Notes: generated by a model from the sequence alone, not told the origin. Shown: positions 38,195-47,860, numbered from the stretch's first letter. The stretch: 64,000 nucleotides of DNA from Litoreibacter janthinus (GCF_900111945.1 NZ_FOYO01000001.1:1495751-1559750), one strand, 5' to 3'. Made by a program: numbers and translations.

Positions 38195-39508
38195 ATGGAT
38201 GCTGCTCAGATCATAGGCAAAATTCGTATGCGTGAACCGGTCAGCGCCGCCGAGTGCCGCTGGTTCGGGAAAGCATTGGCAGAGCAATCCGGCGTAAGCG
38301 ACGCACAGGCGGGTGCATTCGCGATGGCAGTTGCTATGGAGGGTCTTGGGGCAGACGGCCGCGTGGGCCTGACCGAAGGTATGCGCGACAGCGGCGACGT
38401 GCTGCGCTGGAAACTGCCCGGGCCGGTGCTGGACAAGCACTCCACTGGCGGGGTCGGCGATCCTGTTTCCATGGTGCTGGCCCCCGCATTGGCGGCCTGT
38501 GGGGCCTATGTTCCAATGGTGTCCGGTCGCGGGCTTGGGCACACTGGCGGAACGCTGGACAAGCTAGAATCCATTCCTGGCTATATCAGCGGCGTCACGA
38601 CCTCCAAATTGCAACATGTCACGCGCGAGGTTGGATGCGCCATCGTCGGGGCCTCGACGCAAGTCGCGCCTGCGGATCGTCGCCTCTATGCCATCCGTGA
38701 TGTGACGGCGACGGTGGACAGTATCGATCTGATCACCGCGTCGATCCTCGCCAAAAAGCTGGCCGCCGGATTGCAGGGCTTGGTGCTCGACGTGAAAACT
38801 GGCAACGGGGCGATCTTGCAAGACGCCGCACAAGCCAAGCGCTTGGCCTTTTCCTTGGTCGAAGTCGCCTCAGGTGCTGGCTGTCCGACGACGGCCCTGA
38901 TCACCGATATGTCCCAGCCCCTTGCGACCGCTGCGGGCAATGCGGTCGAAATTCGCGCCGTGATGGAGGCGCTAAGTGGCACGGGCCAAAAACGCCTTCG
39001 CGAAGTGGCGCTGGCTTTGGGCGCAGAATTGCTGCGCAACAACAAGCAGATGAAGCTCGACGCGGAAACAGCATGGAACTTGCTCAACGACGCGATTACC
39101 TCTGGCGCCGCGATGGAGCGGTTCTGCCGCATGGTTGCTTACTTGGGTGGTCCGACTGACTTTGATGAAAGCTGGCGTTTCTGCCTGCCAGAGGCCAACA
39201 TCGTGCGCGAGGTGTTGCCGCTTGCCACAGGTCACGTGCGCGCCATCGACACCCGCGCTTTGGGGCTTGCGGTCGTCGAAATGGGCGGCGGGCGCCGCCG
39301 TGAGACCGACCGGATCGATCCTTCAGTGGGTCTGTCCGCATTCAAACGCATCGGCGACAAGGTCGACAAAACGACGCCGCTTGCCATGGTTCACGCCGCC
39401 ACCGAGGAAGCCGCCGCAAAAGCGGAACGTGCCGTGCGCAAGGCGTTCCAGATCGGCGCAAGCAAAGTCCCAGCACCGGAACTGTTTGTTGACAGGGTGG
39501 CCGTGTGA
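38195..39508 (+). CDS. deoA: Thymidine phosphorylase
   Basis: A 437-residue enzyme that splits thymidine (and deoxyuridine) with phosphate to base and deoxyribose-1-phosphate. The signature region DKHSTGGVGDPVSMVLAP is near 80-97, and SGRGLGHTGGTLDKLES near 110-126 follows; both contact phosphate and nucleoside. Its TGA overlaps the deoB start by four bases. Products feed deoB and upp, so the operon recovers both sugar and base. Confidence 0.95.
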   Translation: MDAAQIIGKIRMREPVSAAECRWFGKALAEQSGVSDAQAGAFAMAVAMEGLGADGRVGLTEGMRDSGDVLRWKLPGPVLDKHSTGGVGDPVSMVLAPALAACGAYVPMVSGRGLGHTGGTLDKLESIPGYISGVTTSKLQHVTREVGCAIVGASTQVAPADRRLYAIRDVTATVDSIDLITASILAKKLAAGLQGLVLDVKTGNGAILQDAAQAKRLAFSLVEVASGAGCPTTALITDMSQPLATAAGNAVEIRAVMEALSGTGQKRLREVALALGAELLRNNKQMKLDAETAWNLLNDAITSGAAMERFCRMVAYLGGPTDFDESWRFCLPEANIVREVLPLATGHVRAIDTRALGLAVVEMGGGRRRETDRIDPSVGLSAFKRIGDKVDKTTPLAMVHAATEEAAAKAERAVRKAFQIGASKVPAPELFVDRVAV

Positions 39509-40644
39509 GCCGCGCTTTCCTTGTCGTTCTGGATTCCGTCGGATGTGGCGGTGCTCCGGATGCCGCACGTTTCGGCGATGAGGGCGCAAATACCCTTTTG
39601 CATATTCACGAGCAGGTTGGCCTTAAGATGCCGAACCTGATGAAGCTTGGGTTAGGGGCTGCATTAGGTATCTCGACCGCCGAAACCCATGGGCTGCATG
39701 GCGTCGCCCGCGAGGTGTCGCTCGGCAAAGACACTCCATCCGGCCATTGGGAGCTCGCGGGCGTGCCTGTCCCTTGGGATTGGCACTATTTCCCCGATAC
39801 GCATCCCAGCTTCCCGCCAGAGATTTCCGCGATGGTTGCCGAGTTTTGCGAAACCGACGGCATTCTGGGCGACTGCCACGCCTCCGGCACGGATATCATC
39901 ACGCAGTTCGGCGAGGAGCATTTACGCACCGGTAAGCCCATTTGCTACACCTCCGCCGACAGCGTGTTCCAGATCGCAGCACATGAAGAAACTTTCGGGC
40001 TGGATCGCCTGTTACAGCTTTGCCAACACATGGCCCCGATCCTGCACGGGATGAATGTCGGACGTGTCATTGCCCGACCCTTCGTTGGTGAAGATGTCGC
40101 CAGTTTCAAGCGCACGAAAAACCGTCACGACTACGCGATGAAAGTCCCATCGCCGACCCTTCTGGATTGGGCCAAGGCGGACGGGCGCGCAACCTTCGGC
40201 GTCGGTAAGATCAGCGACATCTTTTCGGGTCGCGGGGTGGATGAAAGCCGCAAAGGCTTCGACGACGTTCTGATGGGGCACCTGTCCGATTTGGTCGATG
40301 AGGCCCCCGACGGCGCGCTGGTGTTTGCCAATTTCGTGGAATTCGATAGCCTCTACGGGCACCGCCGCGACCCCGCCGGCTATGCTGCGCATCTTGAGTG
40401 GTTTGATGAGGCTATCGGGCCGGTGCTGGACAAACTGCGCGACGGTGATTTGATGCTGTTCACGGCCGATCATGGCAATGACCCCACATGGACAGGCAAT
40501 GACCACACCCGCGAGCAAGTGCCCGTTGTGGGCGCTGGCGTCGGGGCCAAAGATATCGGGCAGGTCATGTTCGTGGATGTCGCGGCGTCGGTTGCCGATC
40601 ATCTGGGCCTGACGGAACGCGGCCCCGGAAGGAGCTTTCTGTGA
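39505..40644 (+). CDS. deoB: Phosphopentomutase
   Basis: A 379-residue alkaline-phosphatase-fold enzyme that moves phosphate from C1 to C5 of ribose or deoxyribose. The N-terminal metal site is VVLDSVGCGGAPDA near 7-20, the phosphoacceptor threonine lies in GKDTPSGHWE near 74-83, and the C-terminal metal cluster FTADHGNDPTW plus DHTREQVPV is near 315-335. The start is GTG at 39505, in a 4-base overlap with deoA. No deoC aldolase gene is seen in this window. Confidence 0.95.
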   Translation: MSRAFLVVLDSVGCGGAPDAARFGDEGANTLLHIHEQVGLKMPNLMKLGLGAALGISTAETHGLHGVAREVSLGKDTPSGHWELAGVPVPWDWHYFPDTHPSFPPEISAMVAEFCETDGILGDCHASGTDIITQFGEEHLRTGKPICYTSADSVFQIAAHEETFGLDRLLQLCQHMAPILHGMNVGRVIARPFVGEDVASFKRTKNRHDYAMKVPSPTLLDWAKADGRATFGVGKISDIFSGRGVDESRKGFDDVLMGHLSDLVDEAPDGALVFANFVEFDSLYGHRRDPAGYAAHLEWFDEAIGPVLDKLRDGDLMLFTADHGNDPTWTGNDHTREQVPVVGAGVGAKDIGQVMFVDVAASVADHLGLTERGPGRSFL

Positions 40645-41612
40645 CAATTCCCAAGATCGAACTGCATTTGCACATTGAAGGCGCAGCACCTCCCGCCTTC
40701 ATCCGTGGGCTGGCGCAAGAGAAGGGCGTTAATCTGACCGGTGTGTTCAACGAAGACGGCTCCTACAAGTTCGAGGATTTCAGCCAGTTCCTGCGCGTTT
40801 ACGAGGCCGCTTGCACCGTTCTTACCGGTCCAGAAGAATTTGGCCGTCTGACCACGGCGGTGTTGGAGCAGTCGATTGAGCAAGGTGTGATCTATACAGA
40901 GGCGTTTCTGTCCCCTGATTTCTGCGGCGGCGGTGATGTCGGTGCGTGGCGCGAATATATGCATGCGATGCAAGAAGCAGCGGCAAAACTACCCGAGATT
41001 GAAATGCGCGGGATCGTTACCTGCATTCGCCATTTCGGGCCGGACAAGGCGAAGGCTGCCGCAAGATGCGCCGCCGAGACGGCTGGCGATTTCATCACCG
41101 GTTTCGGGATGGGCGGCGACGAGATGCAAGGCAAGCAAGGCGACTTCGCCTATAGCTTTCACATGGCCCGTGAGGCGGGATTGCGCCTAACCACGCATGC
41201 CGGTGAATGGGGCGGTGCCGACAGCGTCAGGCAAGCCGTCCGCGATCTTGAGGTGGAACGCATCGGCCACGGCGTCCAAGCCATCGACGACGATGCGCTT
41301 GTCGATCATCTGGCCGAGCACGAGATCGTTCTTGAGGTTTGTCCCGGCTCGAATGTGGCGCTTGGGGTCTATTCTGATTGGCACTCGCACCCGATTGAAA
41401 CCCTGCGAGAACGTGGCGTGTTGGTGACCGTTTCCACCGACGATCCGCCCTTCTTCCATACCAATCTCGGCATGGAATATGATCTTCTGGGCCATCACTT
41501 CGGCTGGGAAGACGACACCGTGCGCGAGGTCAATGTCACCGCGGCCAAAGCGGCCTTCTGCGACGACGCAACGCGCGAGAAATTACTCAAAGCACTGGAG
41601 CCCGCATCATGA
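40641..41612 (+). CDS. add: Adenosine deaminase (adenosine/adenine deaminase family)
   Basis: A 323-residue zinc-dependent amidohydrolase that would deaminate adenosine to inosine. Zinc ligands are in [12 protein letters not shown] near 5-16, THAGEWGG near 186 (His) and STDDPPFF near 266 (Asp), with the catalytic Glu in the HAGEWGG segment. Adenine deaminase of the same fold cannot be fully excluded, but the neighbours (nucleoside salvage) favour adenosine. The GTG at 40641 overlaps deoB by four bases. Confidence 0.9.
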   Translation: MTIPKIELHLHIEGAAPPAFIRGLAQEKGVNLTGVFNEDGSYKFEDFSQFLRVYEAACTVLTGPEEFGRLTTAVLEQSIEQGVIYTEAFLSPDFCGGGDVGAWREYMHAMQEAAAKLPEIEMRGIVTCIRHFGPDKAKAAARCAAETAGDFITGFGMGGDEMQGKQGDFAYSFHMAREAGLRLTTHAGEWGGADSVRQAVRDLEVERIGHGVQAIDDDALVDHLAEHEIVLEVCPGSNVALGVYSDWHSHPIETLRERGVLVTVSTDDPPFFHTNLGMEYDLLGHHFGWEDDTVREVNVTAAKAAFCDDATREKLLKALEPAS

Positions 41613-42247
41613 CCGATATCCCTCACCTGACCGTCGTGAACCATCCTTTGGTGCAGCATAAACTGACGCTGATGCGTGAGAAGGACACCCCGACCGCGGT
41701 GTTCCGGCAGCTGCTGCGCGAGATCAGCCAGTTTCTGGCCTATGAAGTCACGCGCAATCTGGAGATGGAAACCAAGCGGATCGAAACCCCGATCCAGCCT
41801 ATGGATGCCCCTACGCTTGCGGGTCGCAAATTGGCGCTAATCTCGATCCTGAGGGCGGGCAATGGATTGCTCGACGGCATGCTGGAGCTGATCCCGTCAG
41901 CCCGCGTGGGGTTTGTGGGCTTGTACCGCGACGAGGAAACACTTCAGCCGGTGCAGTACTATTTTAAGGTTCCCGATGCGCTGGACGAACGCATGGTCAT
42001 TGCGGTTGATCCGATGTTGGCCACGGGAAATTCTTCGGTCGCAGCTATCGACCTTTTGAAGAAAGCAGGCGCGAAAAATATCCGTTTCCTTTGCCTTTTG
42101 GCCGCGCCAGAAGGCGTCGCGCGGATGAAGGAAGCGCATCCTGACGTGCCGATTGTGACAGCTTCGGTAGATAGTCACTTGAATGACAATGGATATATTG
42201 TTCCAGGGCTAGGTGATGCGGGAGACCGCATGTTCGGCACAAAATAA
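41609..42247 (+). CDS. upp: Uracil phosphoribosyltransferase
   Basis: A 212-residue type I phosphoribosyltransferase that makes UMP from uracil and PRPP. The PRPP loop is [19 protein letters not shown] near 131-149, and the C-terminal uracil site is the [15 protein letters not shown] stretch near 192-206. It is the last gene of the salvage operon, with a 4-base overlap to add. Uracil released upstream in the operon is its natural substrate. Confidence 0.96.
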   Translation: MTDIPHLTVVNHPLVQHKLTLMREKDTPTAVFRQLLREISQFLAYEVTRNLEMETKRIETPIQPMDAPTLAGRKLALISILRAGNGLLDGMLELIPSARVGFVGLYRDEETLQPVQYYFKVPDALDERMVIAVDPMLATGNSSVAAIDLLKKAGAKNIRFLCLLAAPEGVARMKEAHPDVPIVTASVDSHLNDNGYIVPGLGDAGDRMFGTK

Positions 42248-42287
42248 GGTAGTTTCCGGCTTTACTTGATAGTGCTCGTATTGCATT

Positions 42288-42311
42288 GTCCCCACTATAT
42301 TTAGTGGGGAC
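42288..42311 (+). promoter_or_regulatory. Perfect 10-bp hairpin immediately before the 42316 start codon
   Basis: GTCCCCACTA (42288-42297) pairs perfectly with TAGTGGGGAC (42302-42311) around a 4-nt loop. The stem ends four bases before the ATG, and its right arm holds GGGGA, the only ribosome-site-like sequence. It may hide the start, act as a DNA operator, or end upp transcription, though no T tract follows. Confidence 0.55.
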
Positions 42312-42315
42312 TGAT

Positions 42316-43290
42316 ATGCGACTTCTGCGACTGCTTTCTGTGTCAATCTTGGCACTGAGTATGGGACTCATCGGTGCCGATGCCCAAAACTTGCGCCGCG
42401 ACAACGGGCCGGCAGAGACACCGCCCGCATCATTCAAGGGCGCGCAATACGTAGATAGTCGCGGCTGTGTCTACATCCGGGCAGGGTATTCAGGCAACGT
42501 GAGTTGGGTGCCGCGCGTCACACGCGGACGCAAGCTGGTATGCGGTCAAAAACCAAGCCTTGGTGCGTCAACGCGAACGGCCAAGGCCGCTCCGAAAGCC
42601 GCACCTCAAGCGGCGCCCAAGAAAGTCGTTCGTCAGGCGACTGTCGCGAAGGTCCCGACAACTGGCCGCATTATCAAGAAGACCACTCGAGTGATCCCCG
42701 CAGAGACGCAAACTCAGACCCGCCGTGTGGTCCGCCAAGCGGCCCCTGCGCCACAGACGCAAACGCGTCGCGTGGTGCGTCAAGCCGCGCCCGCACCGCA
42801 GACCCAAACACGCCGCGTAGTGCGCAGAGTTGTCCCGGCACCTCAGCCCGTGCAGCCAACAGCGCAACGCAAGCAAGTTGATCCAAAGCGTGGCACCGCA
42901 CAGCCAAGAATTATCTACCGCTGCGGCGCGAGCGAGTTCAGCTCCCAGTTTATCAATGAAGGCGCGCGCTGCGGTCCTCAAACTGGAAATTCGCGCAGCG
43001 TCGTACGAGAAGATATTTCGCCGCAAAGCCGCAATCAGTATCTGCAAGAGCAACGTGTCGGACCAAAGGGCGCGAACCGCAAGATTGCAGAGTCCAAAAT
43101 GCCGCTGCCCAAAGGCTACAAGGCTGCTTGGGACGATGGTCGCCTGAACCCGCTGCGCGGCGTTGGCACGACGTCTGGCAAGGCTCAGATGGGGCTCGTC
43201 TGGTCGAACACCGTGCCGCGCTATCTGATTGATCCCGCCACCGGAAAACGTGCCTCCGCGAAGCAAAAACGAGCATTCGGCATTTTCTAA
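42316..43290 (+). CDS. Exported basic protein with internal repeats, unknown function
   Basis: A 324-residue protein with a signal peptide at about 1-24 (MRLLRLLSVSILALSMGLIG, then ADAQ). A Cys-containing module follows (GCVYIRAGYSGNVSWVPRVT), then a basic, Pro/Gln-rich linker with three copies of a TQTRRVVRQAAPAPQ-like unit at about residues 131-177, and a C-terminal module (RCGASEFSSQFINEGARCG ... PLPKGYKAAWDDGRL). Pairs of cysteines in both modules suggest disulfides in the periplasm. I assign no function; a peptidoglycan- or envelope-associated role is possible. Confidence 0.78.
   Translation: MRLLRLLSVSILALSMGLIGADAQNLRRDNGPAETPPASFKGAQYVDSRGCVYIRAGYSGNVSWVPRVTRGRKLVCGQKPSLGASTRTAKAAPKAAPQAAPKKVVRQATVAKVPTTGRIIKKTTRVIPAETQTQTRRVVRQAAPAPQTQTRRVVRQAAPAPQTQTRRVVRRVVPAPQPVQPTAQRKQVDPKRGTAQPRIIYRCGASEFSSQFINEGARCGPQTGNSRSVVREDISPQSRNQYLQEQRVGPKGANRKIAESKMPLPKGYKAAWDDGRLNPLRGVGTTSGKAQMGLVWSNTVPRYLIDPATGKRASAKQKRAFGIF
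42706..42840 (+). repeat. Three tandem copies of a 45-nt coding repeat
   Basis: Three successive units code for TQTRRVVRQAAPAPQ and close variants; the third ends in RRVVPAPQ. The DNA copies differ at synonymous positions, so the repeat has aged. It forms a basic flexible linker in the exported protein. Confidence 0.75.
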
Positions 43291-43295
43291 GCCAC

Positions 43296-44309
43296 TTACT
43301 CGGAACAGATGTCCTGAAGGCTGATCCAGTCCCCGTCTGAAAGAAGGCGGGGCGCTTCGACCCCGCGATAGGGGTCGGCCTCAATCAGCTCAAGAGTGCT
43401 TTCACCGGTTACATCCACAGCATACGCGTAAGGGCTCGCAGCGACTTTCGCAGTGGCGAACCGGTCCAGCATCAAGCCGGTGTCTGGTTTCGGCAAGGGC
43501 GTTGCCAGCAATGTTTCTGCGTAGTCCCGCAGAGCATCATCGTTGATCTGGCCGGTAGTCAGAAGATGCAGCGTTGCAGCACCGCCAGCGTCTTGCAAGA
43601 GCATCTCCAAAGGATCGGCAAATCGTGTCTGCTCTGCTGCCGCGATCATGTATCCGGCGGCCACATCGGCGGAATCGTGATCCTCGACCACAGTTCTGTT
43701 GAGCAGCAACAAATCACCCGGCAAATACAGCGCCTCGGGGCCCGAGGGCACAACATAGGCCTTCCGCAGCCCGTCCCCCAGAACACGCGCCTTCAGTCTG
43801 GCCAAGGCAGCGGTGCCCAGATTGGACCGGCAAGTGTCGCCTGTCAGCCGTGTCATGTGACCCAGAAGGGCTGTGCCGATGGCAAGGCGCTTGCTTTCAG
43901 GAACGACGGTGACTGTGTGACGGACCAAAGCGCCCGGAAGCCAGAAAAACCCCAGAGCAGCAATGGCGGCGACGACGCCCCCGAAAATGTATATCCGAAG
44001 ACGGCCGCGATGAGGACGGCGCTTCGCAATGGTCTTGCGGATCTTTTCGATCGCATCGATGAGTGTCGCATCCTCCAATTCCAGCTCTTCGCCCGCATCG
44101 GGGCCAGGGCGGAACAGGGCAGGACGCGCACCCGGATTGAGGCGTTCAATGGCAGGCAGAGACCAATGCGCCAGTGCTGTATCAGTTTTGTCGCGGATGA
44201 TCAGAGTGGCATCGCCAAAGGAAATCAGAACGTCACGCCGCTGTGCCTCTGGGCTTTCGCGCCAGATGCCGGTGGATTCCAGACGATCATACTCTTTCAA
44301 CGCCGTCAT
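43296..44309 (-). CDS. Single-pass membrane protein, unknown function
   Basis: A 337-residue protein. A cytoplasmic N-terminal part (about 1-100) is followed by one transmembrane helix at about 105-125 (IYIFGGVVAAIAALGFFWLP) and a C-terminal domain of about 210 residues. The stretch LYLPGDLLLLNRTVVEDHDS followed by AAGYMIAAAE loosely recalls the region before and around the HEXXH of M48 peptidases, but the zinc motif is missing, so this is at best a degenerate relative. I start at 44309 (MTALKEYDRL), which gives a hydrophilic start; the frame is open to 44393. Confidence 0.72.
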   Translation of the reverse strand: MTALKEYDRLESTGIWRESPEAQRRDVLISFGDATLIIRDKTDTALAHWSLPAIERLNPGARPALFRPGPDAGEELELEDATLIDAIEKIRKTIAKRRPHRGRLRIYIFGGVVAAIAALGFFWLPGALVRHTVTVVPESKRLAIGTALLGHMTRLTGDTCRSNLGTAALARLKARVLGDGLRKAYVVPSGPEALYLPGDLLLLNRTVVEDHDSADVAAGYMIAAAEQTRFADPLEMLLQDAGGAATLHLLTTGQINDDALRDYAETLLATPLPKPDTGLMLDRFATAKVAASPYAYAVDVTGESTLELIEADPYRGVEAPRLLSDGDWISLQDICSE

Positions 44310-44458
44310 TTTCTGCGGCTGCCTGCTCTTTTTATTGGGTGGAGGGAAGATAGCTTGAAAGGTGGTCCGGCTCAATCTGTTTGAGCGCCGCATGTCGCGT
44401 TTTCACGTCAGCACGTCAAAATGTCGTGGCCTGCGCGCTGTGTGCAAGCCCATAGGGC

Positions 44459-46084
44459 TTACAGCGTTTTGGCAATCTCGCGTAACTCGAACTTCTGGAT
44501 CTTGCCAGTCGAGGTTTTGGGAAGCTCTTGAAACACCACCATTTTGGGAGTCTTGAAACCCGCCAATTGGGCCCGGGCATGCGCGATCATCTCGTCGGCG
44601 TTGATTTGTGCGCCTGACTTCAACTCCACAAATGCGCAAGGCACTTCGCCCCATTTGTCGTCGGGTTTGGCCACAACGGCACACAGCGACACGGCCGGAT
44701 GCGACATCAACACACCCTCGACCTCGACAGACGAGACGTTTTCCCCGCCCGAAATGATGATGTCTTTGGCCCGATCCGCGATCTGGATGTGCCCATCAGC
44801 GTGTTGAACGGCAATGTCACCGGAATGGAAATGCCCGCCTTCGAATGCCTCGCCGGTGGCCTCGGGGTTCTTGTAATACCCTTTCATGACCGAGTTGCCG
44901 CGCATGACGATCTCGCCCTGTGCGGACTTGTCCATCGGCACCTGCACGTTCTTCTCGTCCACCACAGTGACATATTCCATCATTGGCATCGCGACGCCCT
45001 GTCGTGCCTTCAACGCGGGTTTTTCATCCTCCGGCCGTGCGTCCCAGTCCGGGTTCCAAAGGCTTTCGGTCACATGGCCATAGGTCTCTGTCAGGCCATA
45101 AACCTGAGTCACATTGAACCCCAACGCTTCGATCTTTTGCAGCGTCGCAGGGGCAGGTGGCGCGCCAGCCGTGAAGACTTCGACCTGATGATCGAACGCC
45201 TTGCGGGCTGTATCTGGCGCATTGACGATCATGTTCAACACAATCGGCGCTCCGCCGAAATGCGTGACGCCCTCATCCGCGATGGCAGTATATATGGCCT
45301 CGGCTGTGACATCGCGGCAGCAATGCACAGTGCCACCCAGAACCGGCATCATCCATGTGTGGTTCCAGCCATTACAGTGAAACAGCGGCACAATGGCTAG
45401 AAACTTGGGGAACAGCTGCATCCGCCATGAAATAACCGTGCCCATAGTCATCAGATACGCGCCGCGATGGTGGTAGACGACGCCCTTTGGCCGACCGGTG
45501 GTGCCAGAGGTATAGTTCAGCGCAAGGCTCTCCCACTCGTCGTCCGGCATGTGCCACGCGGCGCTTGGGTCGCCCTCTGCGAGCAACTCCTCATAGGTGG
45601 TGTAACGTCCCGTGGCGGGGAAGCCTGCGTCCTCGTCCGGCACCTCGATGATCTCGGGGCCGTCTCCGTCACATGCGGCTTTGGCAGCTTCGACCATAGG
45701 AAGGAACTGCGTGTCGCACAGGACGATCTTCGCTTCGCCGTGATCAAAGATGTAGGACACGGTGCCGGGGTCGAGGCGGGTGTTAATAGTATTGAGCACG
45801 CCGCCGCAGGCGGGCACGCCAAAATGCGCCTCGGCCTGTGCCGGAAGGTTGGGAATAACAGTTGCGACCACGTCTCCAGCGGTAATGCCGCGTGCAGCAA
45901 GAGCCGACGCAAGGCGTGAGACCCGCGCATGGTATTCGGCATAGCTGCGGCGGATTTTGCCATAGACCACCGCCTCGCGGTCGGGGAACACGTCACGGGC
46001 ACGATTGAGGTGTGACAGCGGCGTCAGCGGCACGTAGTTCGCGGCGCGCTTCTCAAGTCCGGTTTCGTCGGCCATCCAACCCAT
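44459..46084 (-). CDS. AMP-dependent acyl-CoA synthetase
   Basis: A 541-residue acyl-CoA ligase. Motifs are NYTSGTTGRPKGVVYHHRG near 175-193 (P-loop), YGLTETYG near 315, the HSGDIAV segment, and PKTSTGKIQKFELRE near the C terminus with the catalytic lysine. Substrates of this clade range from medium fatty acids to methylmercaptopropionate (DmdB in DMSP breakdown), so I leave it open. I start at 46084 (MGWMADETGLE), where GGGGGGA lies seven bases upstream; another ATG six bases earlier is too close to it. It is divergent from the EamA gene. Confidence 0.9.
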   Translation of the reverse strand: MGWMADETGLEKRAANYVPLTPLSHLNRARDVFPDREAVVYGKIRRSYAEYHARVSRLASALAARGITAGDVVATVIPNLPAQAEAHFGVPACGGVLNTINTRLDPGTVSYIFDHGEAKIVLCDTQFLPMVEAAKAACDGDGPEIIEVPDEDAGFPATGRYTTYEELLAEGDPSAAWHMPDDEWESLALNYTSGTTGRPKGVVYHHRGAYLMTMGTVISWRMQLFPKFLAIVPLFHCNGWNHTWMMPVLGGTVHCCRDVTAEAIYTAIADEGVTHFGGAPIVLNMIVNAPDTARKAFDHQVEVFTAGAPPAPATLQKIEALGFNVTQVYGLTETYGHVTESLWNPDWDARPEDEKPALKARQGVAMPMMEYVTVVDEKNVQVPMDKSAQGEIVMRGNSVMKGYYKNPEATGEAFEGGHFHSGDIAVQHADGHIQIADRAKDIIISGGENVSSVEVEGVLMSHPAVSLCAVVAKPDDKWGEVPCAFVELKSGAQINADEMIAHARAQLAGFKTPKMVVFQELPKTSTGKIQKFELREIAKTL

Positions 46085-46179
46085 TGTCATTCCCCCCCGT
46101 TGCAGGCAACTCTGGATGGATAGCTTGCCCAAGCGGGTGACACTTGGGAAGAGGGATTCTGCCGGGGAGGGCGAATTGT

Positions 46180-47106
46180 ATGACAATTGAAGCCACGAGT
46201 CCTGAAATCGTCCGTCACGACCCGCGCCAAGCCGCTATTCTGGCGGTGTTCGGCATGGTTAGCCTGTCCTTCATCGATAATTTCGTGCCGGTGATCGCGC
46301 GCGATATCGGGTTGTGGCAGTTCCACGCCTATCGATCAGCAATGGTTTTGGCCGCTTTGTTGCCGATTGCTGTGTTGATGGGGTGGCGGCTGCAAGTGCG
46401 CAATTGGCGGGCAGTCGCATGGCGGTCATTCTGCATATCTTCCGCAATGATCCTATATTTCGGTGCAGTGGCGAGCCTGCCCGTCGCTCAAGTCGCGGCG
46501 GGGCTTCTAACATCACCCATCTTCGTTCTACTGATATCGTGGGGCTTCTACGGCGCTCCCATCGGGCGATGGCGCGTGCTGGCGGTGCTGCTGGGGTTTG
46601 CAGGTGTCATGCTGGTGCTGCGTCCGTCCGGTGGTGAGGTGTCTGCTTTGAATTTCATCCCGATCGGCGCCGGGTTTCTTTACGCGCTAGGGGCCGTTGC
46701 CACCCGCCAGTATTGCGCCAAAGAAAGCGAGGCCGTTTTGGTCGCTTCATTTTTTGCCGCCAGCGGGATCTGGGGGGCTTTAGGCCTGCTCGCCCTAAGC
46801 GGCACGGCGACTGATCCTGCGCTTGACGGCTTCTTTGGAACGGGCCTTCAGCCATGGACTGCGGAGGCGTTCCTTTGGACAATGGCGCAAGGTGTGGTGT
46901 CGCTCATAGGGATCGCTGCGCTGTTTCGGGCCTATCTACTGGCCGAGGCAAGCCATGTCGCTGTCTTCGAATACGCTTTCCTCATTGCCGCCGGTATTTG
47001 GGGGTATGTGCTCTGGGGCCAGGTGCCAGACGCCTTGGCGTTGTTGGGCATGGCCTGTATTATTGGCGCAGGCATCGTCATCATCAAACGCAGCGGGGCG
47101 GCATGA
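46180..47106 (+). CDS. EamA/DMT-family transporter
   Basis: A 308-residue inner-membrane protein with about ten hydrophobic segments in two EamA repeats (about 20-150 and 165-300). The first repeat includes VAAGLLTSPIFVLLISWGFY, and the last segment carries GMACIIGAGIVIIKRS. The substrate is unknown. I start at 46180 (MTIEATSPEIVRH). Its TGA overlaps the ATG of the sulfotransferase gene by four bases, so the two are co-translated; no functional link is known. Confidence 0.86.
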   Translation: MTIEATSPEIVRHDPRQAAILAVFGMVSLSFIDNFVPVIARDIGLWQFHAYRSAMVLAALLPIAVLMGWRLQVRNWRAVAWRSFCISSAMILYFGAVASLPVAQVAAGLLTSPIFVLLISWGFYGAPIGRWRVLAVLLGFAGVMLVLRPSGGEVSALNFIPIGAGFLYALGAVATRQYCAKESEAVLVASFFAASGIWGALGLLALSGTATDPALDGFFGTGLQPWTAEAFLWTMAQGVVSLIGIAALFRAYLLAEASHVAVFEYAFLIAAGIWGYVLWGQVPDALALLGMACIIGAGIVIIKRSGAA

Positions 47107-47747
47107 TCATTTCGCCGGGACGCAATTACATATTCGTCCACATTCCCAAAACCGGCGGCACTTCGATGGCGTTGGCGCTAGAGGCGAAAGCCAAGGCGGA
47201 TGACATTATGCTCGGCGACACGCCCAAAGCGGTGAAGCGTCGCAAGCGCCTTAGGGATGTGCAGGCGGCAGGTCGGCTTTGGAAGCACTCCACCTTGCGC
47301 GATATCGTCGGGCTGGTTCCCGAAAGCCAGATCGCGGCGATGAAAGTCTTCACGATGGTGCGAAATCCATGGGACCGCGCGGTCAGCTACTACCACTGGC
47401 TGCGGTCGCAAAGTTTCGACCATCCGGCGGTGCATCTGGCGCAAGACTTGGAGTTCAGCCCGTTTCTGAACCATCCGCAAACCGTCGCTTCTCTCCGCTC
47501 GTCGTCCTACGGAACCTACGTCACGACCTCCCAAGGTCAGGAACACTGTGCGCTGTTCGTGCGGTTAGAGCATTTGGCCGAAGACCTGCCGAAGCTGGAA
47601 ACGCTGATCGGCTGCAAGTTGGGCGCGATCCCGCATGAAAACCGCTCGGAGCGGGGAAGTTATCGCGATGCCTACAATTCCGCCGACCGAAATCTGATGT
47701 CTGAAATCGCAGCGGCTGACATCGCGCGTTTCAACTATCGGTTCTGA
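47103..47747 (+). CDS. Sulfotransferase-family protein
   Basis: A 214-residue protein with both PAPS-binding motifs of sulfotransferases: the 5'-phosphosulfate loop FVHIPKTGGTSMALAL near 11-26 and the 3'-phosphate site TMVRNPWDRAVSYYHWLR near 84-101. It resembles the Sulfotransfer_2 group that sulfates polysaccharides. No signal peptide or TPR part is present. The ATG at 47103 overlaps the EamA stop; a longer frame to 46854 lies inside the EamA gene and is rejected. The acceptor is unknown. Confidence 0.85.
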   Translation: MIISPGRNYIFVHIPKTGGTSMALALEAKAKADDIMLGDTPKAVKRRKRLRDVQAAGRLWKHSTLRDIVGLVPESQIAAMKVFTMVRNPWDRAVSYYHWLRSQSFDHPAVHLAQDLEFSPFLNHPQTVASLRSSSYGTYVTTSQGQEHCALFVRLEHLAEDLPKLETLIGCKLGAIPHENRSERGSYRDAYNSADRNLMSEIAAADIARFNYRF

Positions 47748-47860
47748 CTGTTCCCAATTTGGACACAATTCGCCCCAAAATGACCTTTTTGCGGTCCAAC
47801 CTCTGACGCGAGCGAGGCGCATCTTCACCTCAATCAGAAATGAACTGACAGGTGTGGGAC

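Noticed and set aside
42706..42840. Repeat array as a possible CRISPR
   Set aside because: The units are in-frame coding repeats of 45 nt without spacers, inside a gene with a signal peptide.
46174..46188. Inverted repeat AATTGT-ATG-ACAATT centred on the EamA start codon
   Set aside because: Only 6-bp AT-rich arms with a 3-nt loop; too weak and too short to distinguish from chance.
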